Source: Parus major (Eukaryota > Chordata > Aves > Passeriformes > Paridae). From it: a stretch of 64,000 nucleotides of DNA. The notes under the pieces are model-generated. The model had not been told where the DNA came from and searched no databases. It was given only the letters and a program-made list of their open reading frames with translations. The stretch is taken from the NCBI RefSeq assembly GCF_001522545.3, contig NC_031770.1, positions 10,858,514 through 10,922,513 of the forward strand, read 5' to 3'. Positions 51,601 through 60,900 of this stretch are shown one piece after another (the first letter of the stretch is position 1; every line of letters starts with the position of its first letter). Both the position numbers and the translations under genes were made by a program.

Positions 51601-53996
51601 GCTGGCGCTGGAGACCAACACCACTGTGGTTCACTACCAAATCAACAAGGACACAGAATCTGCACCTGCATTTCCATCTGCCTATTTCACCTGGTTTGGA
51701 AGCTGGGACACTCAAAGCTGGGGATGATGTGATGTGACCACCAGGAGATAAGTACTTTTCTGATACACTGGAGGAAAATCCCCAGCCCTTCTCCCCCCAA
51801 CAGACCTGCTCCTGTCCAGGCTGGCCAGCATGAGCTAGTATCCCTTTTATTATTAGGGCAGGAAGAAAAAACAATTCCTCATCTATCACAGCACCTCACT
51901 CCAGTCAGTGCTACTGTATTAGTACGGTCAGTAAGCAAATATTAACCACTGATATTTAAGCAAACCACAGGGACTGCAGTTGACACAGGTACTTAAGAAG
52001 TATCAGGACTCTTGTAAGATGTGGCTCAAGCATTCCTGTATATCCAACACAAACAACAGCTGCCTGGCCTCCTAAACTAGGACAGACTGTCATGTTTAAA
52101 ACAACGCTTTTGCAACAATTCATGTAAAACTGTTCTGTGCTAGAACTATTTCTCTGCTAGGTTTTGTTTTAAGATGCAGGCAAGTGAACATGAAAAGGAA
52201 GGAAAACAGCCTTCCTCAACTCCACTCCCTGCTTTCAAAATAATTCCAGCTGAAAAAACAAAAAGTTAGTGCTACTATTTGAAAAGGTGCTGTAACATGA
52301 TTATCGATTTTAGGGTAAGCTAGGATGTAAGTTGTTAAGCAACACTCAGTAATGGTACAGAAGGAGTTAAAAGCTTCTCCTGCTGTTACACTGCTGCTCT
52401 TGTAACTACTCCAACCTATCCCTCTGCTTTACTTCACTGTCCAGAAAGCCCTTCTGCAGGCAGGCACACACCATCCACAGCTGTACACACAGACCCTATC
52501 ACCTAAGTTGTTCTATGATTAAAGTTCAGAAGCAACTAAGAGTGACACATGCATGTTTCCACTGCTAATGATGACACAGCTAATTAAAGGCCATTTATTA
52601 CAGGTGTGCTGGCACTTTTATAACCTTGAGAAAACTATGCAATAGTCTAATACTTTGAGATTATTAAAGGACACAGTGGCAAAAACACAGAAAACTGAAA
52701 TCAAAGGAAACTGAGCAGTGTTGGGAGGGTGAGAGACAAGTCCTTGAGCAGTAAAGCAGTATCACATCCTCAATTTCAATCTCTGGGCTCTTTTAAATTA
52801 TTCAAATTGCAATGCTGCAAAACACAATCAAACTTTTCCTGATGCTCAGAAGTACTGCCTTTTCCTCCCTGTAAATCAAGCCAGGTGTGTTATCACTCCG
52901 TATCTCCCCGTTTATAGCACAGTTAGATTTCCCTATCTCTAGTTAGCTTGCAAATCAAGCAGTTGAAACCAATCGTGGCACATGGCATCTGCAAGGTTTT
53001 GTTTAATTGTGCCCAGTCCAATCGTTCCGCTTCCAAATTAAGTGAGAGTTACACAACAAAGATGTTAAAATAGTTCAGTGTTCCAGTGCAGTGCTAAAAA
53101 CCTCACATGATCCAACTCAGCGTTCGAGTCAGTACAGCCCTGACTAGTCCCAGGTGCCCCCTCGCCAAGCGTACGGCAGGGAGACTGCTACGAGCTCTCG
53201 GGTTTTAAGCCGTTCTTGAGAAATAACCATACTTTAAGAAACACACTGCGCAGACTCCAGCACACCCGAGGCTAAACACCCAGCCAAAGCCATGTCCCAT
53301 CCCCACCAGGGGATAGATTACAGGCAAGAGCACCGCTGACAGCGGAGCGCACCAGCTCCATGTGGGGGACGGGCCGAGAGCGCTCAGTCACCTCCTTCCC
53401 CGAGCCGCCCGGGGCTGCTCCCTCCGCAAGCGGACGCGGGCCCGGGAAAGTCGGCGCCCTCCGGGCTACCTGGCTCCGGTCCCGGCACTGTGCAACGCTA
53501 GCGCCCCGCGGCCCCTGGGCCCCTCCGGGCGGCAGCCCCCGCTCCTCACGGGGGTGAGGCACACACGGCGAGGCCCGGCCGCACCGCAGCGGGGAATAAG
53601 GTCACCGACAGTGGCCCCCGGGCCGCCCCCGCTCCGGCACGGGCCGCCGACCGCAGCGGGGGAGGCCCTGGCCGCAGAGCGGGGAAAGCGGGGTGACCCC
53701 GCCGGGGAGCGACCGCGGGCCGGGCGGAGGGGCCGTTGCCGTGGTTTCCCCGCCGCCTCTCGGGGGCGGGCAGCCGCCCACGCCATTTTGAGGAGGGGGG
53801 AGACACGGGGGCCTTTCCCCCGGCGCCGCGCGGCGCCGCCGGGACGCCCAGCCCCGCGTTCCGGGACGACCCCGCGGGCACGGCCCCGCCGCCGCCCCCG
53901 GTGCCGCCGCCGCCGCGGTTCCCGGGCCGCGTTACCTGCCGGGGCGGGCCGGTGGCGGGCCGGGCCCGCGCGCCGCGCCGCGTCCCTCGCCGCCAT
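18528..53996 (-). CDS. ATL2: ATL2, atlastin-2, ER membrane-fusion GTPase
   Basis: Coding exons, in transcript order: 53936-53996, 36789-37066, 32256-32390, 30502-30606, 29725-29775, 27761-27817, 27082-27174, 26687-26825, 25763-25890, 23542-23598, 22701-22772, 20584-21015, then 18528-18647 (isoform 1, 575 residues) or 19059-19166 (isoform 2, 571 residues). Human ATL2 is 583. All junctions are GT-AG and in phase. Dynamin-type GTPase motifs: P-loop GAFRKGKS (93-100), DTQG (165-168), and LIRDW with the guanine-specifying RD (236-237). A three-helix middle domain follows, then a membrane hairpin (about 466-510) and a cytosolic amphipathic tail. Atlastins dimerise across ER tubules and fuse them to form three-way junctions. 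The family member is ATL2 rather than ATL1 or ATL3 because of [34 protein letters not shown] and the isoform 1 tail. Confidence 0.97.
19059..19166 (-). CDS. ATL2: ATL2 alternative last exon, isoform 2 tail
   Basis: Acceptor GTGTTTTAG, then 35 codons beginning [20 protein letters not shown] and ending in an Asn/Lys-rich stretch and TAG. It joins exon 12 in phase 0. It matches my memory of the human ATL2-2 tail, being basic rather than amphipathic like isoform 1. I see no clear poly(A) signal between it and the isoform 1 exon, so it may be a cassette exon that uses the same 3' end. Confidence 0.85.
   Translation of the reverse strand: MFSKLFEVLRRRTVRRALTSVPRQRLSSNNNKKKN
20584..21015 (-). CDS. 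ATL2: ATL2 coding exon 12 (middle domain and membrane hairpin)
   Basis: 144 codons, residues 393-536, from [15 protein letters not shown] through [19 protein letters not shown] to the hairpin ([20 protein letters not shown] and [20 protein letters not shown]), ending AEAIWEQ. Donor GTTGGT. The reading frame runs on past the donor for a few codons before a stop. Confidence 0.97.
22701..22772 (-). CDS. ATL2: ATL2 coding exon 11
   Basis: 24 codons, [20 protein letters not shown] then GMEQ, part of the middle-domain helix. Confidence 0.97.
23542..23598 (-). CDS. ATL2: ATL2 coding exon 10
   Basis: 19 codons, [19 protein letters not shown], the conserved linker at the start of the middle domain. 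Confidence 0.97.
25394..25462. repeat. Poly-A and CAAAAA simple repeat in ATL2 intron 9
   Basis: A run of about 25 A followed by CAAAAA-type units. No retroposed sequence is recognisable just before it. Confidence 0.9.
25763..25890 (-). CDS. ATL2: ATL2 coding exon 9
   Basis: 128 nt coding residues 308-349, including [20 protein letters not shown] and CRDLVEYFK. This sequence is diagnostic for ATL2 among the atlastins. Confidence 0.97.
26687..26825 (-). CDS. ATL2: ATL2 coding exon 8
   Basis: 46 codons and one base, including [20 protein letters not shown] and [20 protein letters not shown]. The split Asp is completed in exon 9. Confidence 0.97.
27082..27174 (-). CDS. ATL2: ATL2 coding exon 7 (RD motif)
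   Basis: 31 codons, [20 protein letters not shown] then [11 protein letters not shown]. Arg-Asp of the G4 motif recognises guanine. Confidence 0.97.
27761..27817 (-). CDS. ATL2: ATL2 coding exon 6
   Basis: 19 codons, [19 protein letters not shown], with a CTCTCAG acceptor and a GTAACC donor. Confidence 0.96.
29725..29775 (-). CDS. ATL2: ATL2 coding exon 5
   Basis: 17 codons, [17 protein letters not shown], in phase at both ends. Too short to stand out as an open frame. Confidence 0.96.
30502..30606 (-). CDS. ATL2: ATL2 coding exon 4 (DTQG)
   Basis: 35 codons, [20 protein letters not shown] through TMTSSVQ, containing the G3 motif DTQG. Confidence 0.97.
31958..32106 (-). mobile_element. CR1 3'-end fragment in ATL2 intron 3
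   Basis: Antisense to the plus strand. Its plus-strand reading has the usual reversed CR1 phrases 'AAAGATCATCTTCCAACCCC', 'TCCACTAGACCAGGTTCCTT' and 'CCCAGGATGGGGCATC'. It lies about 150 bp upstream of exon 3's donor end and is followed by an A-rich simple-sequence tract to about 32,190. Confidence 0.85.
32256..32390 (-). CDS. ATL2: ATL2 coding exon 3 (switch region)
   Basis: 45 codons, residues 114-158, including [20 protein letters not shown] and ETTGIQVW, which contain the catalytic arginine region and the switch 1 threonine. Donor GTGAGT. Confidence 0.96.
36789..37066 (-). CDS. ATL2: ATL2 coding exon 2 (P-loop)
   Basis: 278 nt coding residues 22-113. An acidic leader (KLYEEEEDD, then a duplicated DALPDS) is followed by [18 protein letters not shown] and the P-loop [20 protein letters not shown]. 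The exon begins GTAAGC directly after its CAG acceptor, which looks like a donor site. It ends AACAGG before GTGAGT. Confidence 0.96.
37003..37038 (-). repeat. ATL2: 18-bp in-frame tandem duplication in ATL2 exon 2
   Basis: Two identical 18-bp copies (37003-37020 and 37021-37038) encode DALPDS twice in the acidic leader before the GTPase domain. The human protein, as remembered, has no such duplication. Confidence 0.95.
44660..45192 (+). mobile_element. CR1 non-LTR retrotransposon fragment in ATL2 intron 1
   Basis: CR1 3'-region phrases in order: 'GTAAGGTCACACCTCAAATA', 'CTGAGGGAGCTGGGGGAGTT', 'TTCTTCACAGGAAGGGTGGT', 'GGAACAGGCTGGCCCAGGA' and 'GCACTTGGGGACATGCTG'. Plus orientation, 5'-truncated, many substitutions and no intact reading frame, so it is old. 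Confidence 0.9.
45212..45515 (-). mobile_element. Probable solo LTR of an endogenous retrovirus
   Basis: About 300 bp bounded by TG...CA, with LTR signals on the minus strand: TATAAAA at 45352-45346 and AATAAA at 45328-45323, only about 20 bp apart, which implies a very short R region. No retroviral coding sequence lies next to it. I could not find a convincing target-site duplication, so the edges are uncertain by tens of bases. It starts about 20 bp past the end of the CR1 copy. Confidence 0.6.
49680..49692. repeat. G13 homopolymer in ATL2 intron 1
   Basis: Thirteen consecutive G residues. A mutable tract, and on this strand a possible G-quadruplex seed. Confidence 0.9.
53936..53996 (-). 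CDS. ATL2: ATL2 coding exon 1
   Basis: Codes 20 residues, [20 protein letters not shown], then one base of Gly21 before a GTAAC donor. The split codon fits exon 2 exactly. Human exon 1 is about 20 residues longer and shares little beyond its start, so this assignment rests on phase, the CpG island and the start-codon context rather than similarity. Confidence 0.78.
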
Positions 53997-54000
53997 CTTG
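53989..54000 (-). promoter_or_regulatory. ATL2: TISU element spanning the ATL2 start codon
   Basis: The minus strand reads CAAGATGGCGGC, an exact match to the TISU consensus SAASATGGCGGC, with the ATG in register with the ATL2 reading frame. TISU elements bind YY1 as DNA. As RNA they direct scanning-independent initiation from very short 5' leaders. Confidence 0.85.
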
Positions 54001-54024
54001 TCCGGGTTTAAAATTAACTCCCCG

Positions 54025-54032
54025 TGACGTCA
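54025..54032. promoter_or_regulatory. Palindromic CRE upstream of ATL2
   Basis: TGACGTCA, the full-consensus CREB/ATF site, ends about 29 bp before the ATL2 start codon within the CpG island. Because the start codon is a TISU, the transcription start probably lies between this site and the ATG. Confidence 0.8.
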
Positions 54033-54069
54033 GAGCTCCGCCGCGAGACCTTTATCGCCCGCCGGCGGC

Positions 54070-54115
54070 GCGCGGGGCGGGGCCGCGCGCGGGGAGGGGC
54101 GGGGCCGCAGCCCGC
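54070..54115. promoter_or_regulatory. GC-box cluster upstream of ATL2
   Basis: Two GGGGCGGGG-type Sp1/KLF motifs (near 54075 and 54100) lie within 50 bp. With the CRE they form a TATA-less promoter of housekeeping type. Confidence 0.65.
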
Positions 54116-54195
54116 GGGGGCTGCGGTGGGAACGGGGGAGGCGCTGAGGGGCCGGGAGGCGTGAGGGCAGCACGGGGCCGGGGGGAGAGAGAGGG

Positions 54196-54238
54196 AGACA
54201 CACAGACAGACACACACACAGACACAGAGATGCACACA
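54196..54238. repeat. ACAGACAC microsatellite
   Basis: Imperfect CA/GACA repeats just outside the ATL2 CpG island. Confidence 0.85.
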
Positions 54239-57200
54239 GGCCCAGCTCCCGGGCCGAGGTGTGGGGTGAGAACCTCCCTCACGACAGCCCGCGTGCCGGT
54301 GACATGCGGCAGCGGGCTCCAGCGGGGCACGCAGAGCAGCAGGATGTGAGGAGGCCCCCAGGCCACACAAAACACCTCGGGCCGCCCATCCCCGGGGGTC
54401 CCTCACGCCCTCAGCCGCAGCTCGCTCGTGTAGAGAGCACACAGCGGGACTGTCACCTGTGCGCTCTGTCCACCTCCACCCTCAGCCTGCTGGGCCCTCA
54501 CGTCCCATTTCCACGTCTGCTGGGCCCTGGGGACAGCCAGGAGAGCGACCGGACCGCTCTGCATTTCCAGCCCTAAGTCCAGCTCCTCACTCCTCACTGT
54601 AGCACTGGTGCTGCACTGGGGCTGGAAATACGCGGGAGGACAGCTCTCAATCAGAACAAACCACACAAGTTTCCAAGGAATCAAACATTCCTGCTGTCTC
54701 GGGTCTGCAAGAGTGTTGTGCCTCTCAATCCGAACTGACCTTGCTTCATCCTTTTAAGAGGCCAGCTGTGAAAGCGAGCTGCCCTTACTGCACGAAGTTT
54801 TCAAGTCTGTGAGGTTTCCTATTGCTAAAGGTTGTGTAAACCTTCACAGGCAAACTGGTCAGTATGACCTTGTCACTTGTTAGAAGAACACAATGTCCAA
54901 TAAATCATCATGTGAAGTGAGCAACAGGCCTGCAAAGCCCCACTTCACCGTGGCAATGCTCTCTGTAGAAACCATTTTCTCAGTTTTTAGCTATGCTAAC
55001 TTACTTAGTCCTGGAGAGGCAGCTTGTGAGTGACAGCAATCTTAAAAGCAAACAGACTGGTTCTGCCAAAACAGAGGTGGAGGGAAAGCTCGGAAGATAT
55101 TTTCAAAGTAAAAACTGACTAACAATCAAGGAAGCACCTAAAACTGCTTTCCAAACCTTGCTTTCCTTTACTATCAAAGTAGCATATAAGGGGTTTCCTT
55201 ACACAGGGGTTTATGACACCTCCTGCTGTGCTTACACTGGCAGCCCTTGTGCCAGAAAGTTTAGTATCTACAACACATGAAAAAGAAATTAAAATGTCTA
55301 AAAGATGCTGCAATCACAGCAAGTGAGAACTGCAGAAGGATACAAAGATCAAACTATTATCATATATTCAATTCTAGTTATGACACTTGGATTAATAAAA
55401 TATTCAGTTCTGTAAAAGAACTTGATTATTCTAGATTTACATCAATATAAATGGAGGCAGGATTCAACCCCTTTGTTCAAAGGTGTTCATATGAATGCTA
55501 TAAAAAAACCCCAAAATGTTGTCATTGGAGTTTTTTTTTGCAGTTTAATATCCTTTATTTATTTGGTGAAAATGAGCATGCCATTGCTTGTCCTTCTAAC
55601 CTCATACCAAGTGAAGGAAAACTTCCATCGGAAAGAAGGCAGAGCACACTGTACACAGAGGTATTTCAGAGATATTCAGGCAATTGGGCAAAGGGAAACA
55701 GCTTGAAGTAAAACACATTGAAAGCTAGAAACACTGTTAGCTGGCAAATTTAAGCTTCAGCAGCTCAATATGCAAACAAAGAAAACCAGGGGGGAAAACA
55801 CCACAACACTAAAGAAGTTTCCTAATTCTGCTGTTAGTAAACAGACTTGTTCCTGGTCAAGTCTGGAACAGTTTACACAGAGAAGAGTTTGAAAGAGTGT
55901 GTGTTCAGACAGATAGATTTCTGTTTCATGCAACAGGATTTGCTGCTGCTGTAACGTGAGAGCAGAAGTCAGGAACTTGGAGGTCAGAAAGCTCAGCCTT
56001 AATTCTGTCCCCTTATGTTTGCAGGACGAAGGAGACATTTTCCGAGCTGAGGATTTCGCTATCAACATGTCTTCTCCTGGTTGCAAAGGTCCCCATCTCC
56101 ACTGCACTCACAGCTACATTCCTCTGAGCCAGGCTAGGGAAGGAGTTATGACTGAAACCATTTAATCTGGCTGTGGATTTGGCCTGCAAACCACAGGCAG
56201 GCTGTGGTGGGAAGGGATTGCTGGAGGAGAAGGACACCTGACCCACAAGTGCCAGCTGGGCCAGTAGTCCCTTCAGCCACCGAAGTCAGTTTTGAACTAC
56301 AGGCAGCATCTCCTCCTGGATTTGGCCATGCTGCTCTGAAAATTCTGCTGTCCTAAGCTTGTCCCAAACCCACTTTGGGCCAGCTAACACCACCAGTGTC
56401 ACTCACGCAGTGAGACAAGGGCTGCTCTGCCACGCTGTTTGGAGAGCTGTCCCTTCCCGTGGCTGGAAGGGAAACAGAGCCACCACAACATCTCCTGGCC
56501 TTCAGGCATCACAGCATGGCAGGGGTCTGGCCAGTTCCTGACCCTTGTGGACAGAGGCACCCACTGGACACTAGGAGAGGCTGAATCAGACTTGGGTCCT
56601 TTATGCCTTTCCATATCAAGTTTTTCTCAGTCCTATCAGCTAACCTGTGCAATGTGGTTGGATTTGTTTAAAGAAATCTGTACAATGACAAATCCTTAAG
56701 CCAAACACCTACCTGAAGCATGCTGAGAACCACTCCTGAGCTGGAGGACAGAGCCATATCCCACTTTGGAGGGCTGAGGGTCCTGGGATGAGCTGGAGAC
56801 GTCTCCATTGGTGCTTCTGCGCTTACCAACCTCTCTCCTCATTTGCTTCAGGCTGTTGAGTTCAAGCTAGTGACCAGGTGATTCCCACTCCTCCTTCCAG
56901 ACTGTGAAGTGCTGCAGGCAGTCAGGAGCTGAGGACAGACAGCTGTGAGAGAAAGGTGGATCTTCTGAAACCCACCCTGTCCACAGCAATAAGGCACCTC
57001 CAACCCTCTGGCTGCAGTTGCTAGGACCACACAGAGCTTCCCAAGGAATAAAACTGAGGAGGCAAGAGGAGGTCAGCTCTGCAGTGGTGAGCCAGCGCTA
57101 GCACTGGGAGCAGCCAGGGCAGGCAGTGGTCAGCTGCCCTCCCACCAGACACCAAGGGAGCTGTGTCACTAAGGCAAGTCTGAGATGTCCTAACAGACTC

Positions 57201-57890
57201 CCACGGGAAATGTGTCTGGATCTCAGGCTTGTTCCCAGAGGCAGATCCGTGCCCTACCAGAGCTTGGAAACGCCCTACAAGGCACCTCGTCTTGCTTTTC
57301 TCTGAAAAGTACACAGGCTACCGTACTACAGCCCTACTACTCATGAACTTCATCTACTCACAGCTTCCCACCTCTTCCAGCTGGAGCGCTCCTCCCTCTG
57401 CTCAGTGCCAGCAGGCGCTGGAGGATGTGCTGCGCCCCGAGCCCCTGCCCACTCTGCAGCTGGATCCTCCCTTTTTCTCCCTCTTCCCAGCACGCATTCC
57501 TGTGCCCTGCCCACATGCAGGAACATGCTGCTCGGTCCTGCCCAGGCTGGTTGATGTTTGCCTTCCACCTTGGCAAAGATCTCAGCCCCGTAAACAGGCA
57601 ATCTTGGTTTCCTGTATTTTATTTTTTCTGGTGCTCACCATTTCCCAAGGGCACCTCTCTCAGATTCAGGGCTGCCTTCCTTTGTCACACAGGTGATCTA
57701 AAAGTTGCTCCGCGTCATTAGAGAGTGCTTAGCACAGCCCCGAGCTTGTAGGTACCTGTCTGTGTTCGCATATCCTGGGGTCACCCAAGCAAAGCCAAGG
57801 TGACATACGGCATGAATCCAAGCCTGGTTCTTCTGCAGAGAACTCCAAGAAAGCAGAGGTATTTGGGAGCAGAAAACAAATTGGGAAGGA

Positions 57891-57999
57891 GGGGGGGGGG
57901 AAAAACATTTTACTTGATCGCCTGAACCTATCCCACATGCTGGGGGGGGGGGGGGGGGGGAACATTTTACTTAATCGCCTGAACCTATCCCACATGCTG
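57891..57999. repeat. 39-bp duplication separated by long G tracts
   Basis: Two copies of a 39-bp segment (57904-57942 and 57961-57999), differing at one base (TTGATCG against TTAATCG). Each is preceded by a G run: about 10 G before the first copy and 19 G (57942-57960) before the second. Period 57 bp. Confidence 0.95.
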
Positions 58000-60900
58000 A
58001 GAGGAGACGCCTTTTTAGATGGCTGCAGGACACTTGCTCCAGAAAGAGAAAGCAACCCCTCCCATGCCACTAATTTTTAGCAAGCTGAGTGGGAAACGTC
58101 TCATTCTTCCCTGATGTTGACCCAGGAGCTGCTCCTCTGGGGAAGAGGGCGGAAACAGCATTGAATTTTAGCTGTGAGAGCAGCTCAGAGCAAGTTGCTA
58201 GGCACCAGCTGCAAGAATTGCCTGCAGGTGCTCCTGCTGGAGAGGTTGGGCCGGTTGACGGGGCTCTCCCGGTGCAGCCAGAGTGCCAAATACCTTTGAA
58301 ACGGGCATAATCCGTTCTCAGCCTGAAGGAGCTATTGCACAACCTTCCCAGGATTAAGGGTTTAAATCGAGGGAGTGTGTCACAGCCGGGGAAAGGGCAG
58401 TGGGCAGGCTCAGCAGCCACGCTGGCCTGTGTGACTCTCTGGGGTGGTGGGATGAAGCCTGCCTGAGGAGGTCTTGCAGGGGCACATGAAAGCCATTTCC
58501 CTAGTCCTGCCCTGTCTGCATCTTATCAGGGTGATTGAAGTCTTCAAAGGATTAAATGGCTAAGTGGTTTTCTTATGCTCCTGGAAGCGAAGCTCCATAG
58601 CCAGCTGAAGCTTTCATTGCAAGCATTTGCTCAAGTGGAGTCCTATCATTTCAGTCTGTATAAACAGAGTGAGATTTCCATCTCACTCTTATGCAACAGC
58701 ACAAGACGAGGCTGTTTTTAAAGTCTGGCTTAGATACTGACTCCTGTGCTGCTTGGAGTGTCAGTATGCCTGCAAACCCCAGGGCTGCCCCACTGCAGAG
58801 ATGCCCCTGCCTACAGCCAGCACGCTGCTTCCAGCCTCACCTGGAGGCCAGCTCTGCTTACCCACCTGCTGCCTGCTCTGCATCTCTAAAAATGAGAAGC
58901 ACCTCTCGGGTTTGCATCCCCTTGGTGTCATTTCCCAATGACCCTTTAGGCCATCAAGACCACCACAGAGAAAGAGCTTTCCCACTCTCATCTTAGAAAA
59001 AGAAGAACTGCTCCAGCAATTCACTGTCACTGTGACACCCATCAAATGTCATGCTAAGACAATCACTCCAGCCCCTGAAGTTACACAGCCTCCTTCCAAG
59101 AGCTGTGTCTGTTTTTTGGTACAAGCAGCAAGGCTCAAGGGAAGAGTCATCCCCACATGATCAGGACTGCTTCAGCCCATACTACCAGTGCTTTGTCTGA
59201 ATAATGCAAAAATCAGGATATCAGGGGCAATTTGTCATGGAACGTACTCCACCATCACAGAAGCCTTAGTGGCAGTTCAGAGTCTCACCAGGAAAAATGC
59301 TGCGTAGACATTTCATTCTTTAATGTAATAAACTCAGACTGATTTAGCTTATTAGCTGATTATTAGCTGATTTAGCTGCAGGTATTTACCAGCAAACACT
59401 CCTATCAGCACTGGCTGTGGGTTTTAGAAGAGGATGTTTGTCCTTGCAGCGTAACTGATCTCTCATATCACAAACCAGCTCCTCCCATATGGGGCAAAGC
59501 ATCACGATGTGATCCTGATTTGAGGGAAGGGGCACAGCTTTACACCTGGGGATGGTGTTTGGAATTGAGCACCATGCAGGCAGACCTGGCTCCTGGTTGC
59601 ATGTGGGGGTTAGGAATGACTGCCCTGGCATACAAAGGCTGCTAATTACAAAGCAGAGTTTATTTGCGTCCTTTGCAGCTACATGACTGGCCTGCTGGGT
59701 GAGACTTACAGGTCCTGGTTTACTCCCAGGATTTCACATGCTTGTTTTCCGTGCAAGTCCAGACTGGCTGCATAGAGATGAGTTGGGCTTAAGAGAGTTC
59801 TGCTGAATTCCTGCAGCAGAATCTGACCTGCAGCTTTCATTGTCCTTTTCTGGAAGGCAAATCCCTCTGGCACAGGGTCACACACACACCCTTAGATGAG
59901 GCTCTGTCAGGATAGGATGGATTTGGATGTAATTAAGCCACATGGCCACAGCTCACTGTACCCAGCTCAGAGAAGTTTTGGACTAGCACAGGCTGCCTTG
60001 CCAAGGACTTGGATACCTCAAAGACAACAGGAGCCGGCATCAGTGATGGCAGAACCCAGGAAAGCCAGGTGGAGTTGGGACCTGAGCTTCCCCCACCAGC
60101 ACCATGAGCTTACGAGAGGGTACCTGGGGCAGCAGCATCCTTCTGGGCTGGGATCGCTCCTGTGCTCCCAGTCAGGCCAGTTAAAGCTGTGATCCTCAAC
60201 ACACCAATGAAACTATCTGGATCTAGTCTCAGGTACTGAAGCAAAGTCTGGGTGTGAGTCTAGACATGAAGGGCAAGACCAGTTCTGTGGTCTGTGTTTG
60301 TAGGCTCAGTCTGGCCCCTGGGCCAAGCTAAGGACACAAAGTAGAATGTGCCATTTAATCTGGTTGGATTAACATGTGCATTTAATTAGATCTCATCTCT
60401 TCTCAATAAAATCTAGAACATGTTGTTGAAAAGTTGTATTTCATCTTCCTCCAAGACTTTTTGCATTTGAGCAAGGAACTTGCAGCACAGGGCAATTGCA
60501 ATGAAATGAGAAACCAAGTTTTAGCAAAACCAGAGGGTGGGGCTGAAATCAGCATGCTGTCATCTTTGGATTTGTGAATCTGCTTCAGAGGCTGTCCTGC
60601 TCCCTCTCCTCCAGGAAGACTCTACAATGGATTTATGTGCTATCCTGTATGATCACTCCATGGCAGCTGTCTCTGCGCCCAGTCAGCCACAAAAAGCACA
60701 ATATTGCACTGGCTATGATCACATTTAGGTATTTTGACAAAAAAGGCTCCAGGGACTCATCACAAGCAAAAACATAAAATTGTTTGGAAATATTAATCAG
60801 GGGGATAACACCAGTTTTGTTCTTCTCAAGTAGTGTTAACTTGCAAGAAATAAAGAAATAATGAGAGAAGGAAAAGGGGACAGCAAGCCTGGCTGTAGCA

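Larger units (their letters stand above)
37067..53935 (-). other. ATL2 intron 1 (16.9 kb)
   Basis: By far the longest intron of the gene. It contains a CR1 fragment near 44.7-45.2 kb, a solo LTR near 45.2-45.5 kb, and G and A homopolymers. I found no other splice-consistent exon. Length with a recursive-like junction at its 3' end is discussed in the findings. Confidence 0.75.
53300..54200. promoter_or_regulatory. CpG island of the ATL2 promoter
   Basis: GC-dense, CpG-rich sequence covering ATL2 exon 1 and the start of intron 1, sharply bounded by A/T-rich intron to the left. It produces several long open frames on both strands which are composition artefacts. Confidence 0.85.

Noticed and set aside
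53362..54027. Long open frames on both strands in the ATL2 CpG island (up to 221 codons)
   Set aside because: GC-rich sequence lacks stop codons. The translations are Arg/Pro/Gly/Ala-rich on both strands, and only the first 61 nt of the minus-strand frame fits a spliced gene.
56024..56088. Possible exon after a TTTGCAG acceptor-like site
   Set aside because: There is no good donor in the expected place, and no neighbouring exon continues its frame.
57229..57696. 155-codon open frame on the plus strand upstream of ATL2
   Set aside because: No family resemblance, no splice partners, and Pro/Cys-rich composition typical of a chance frame.
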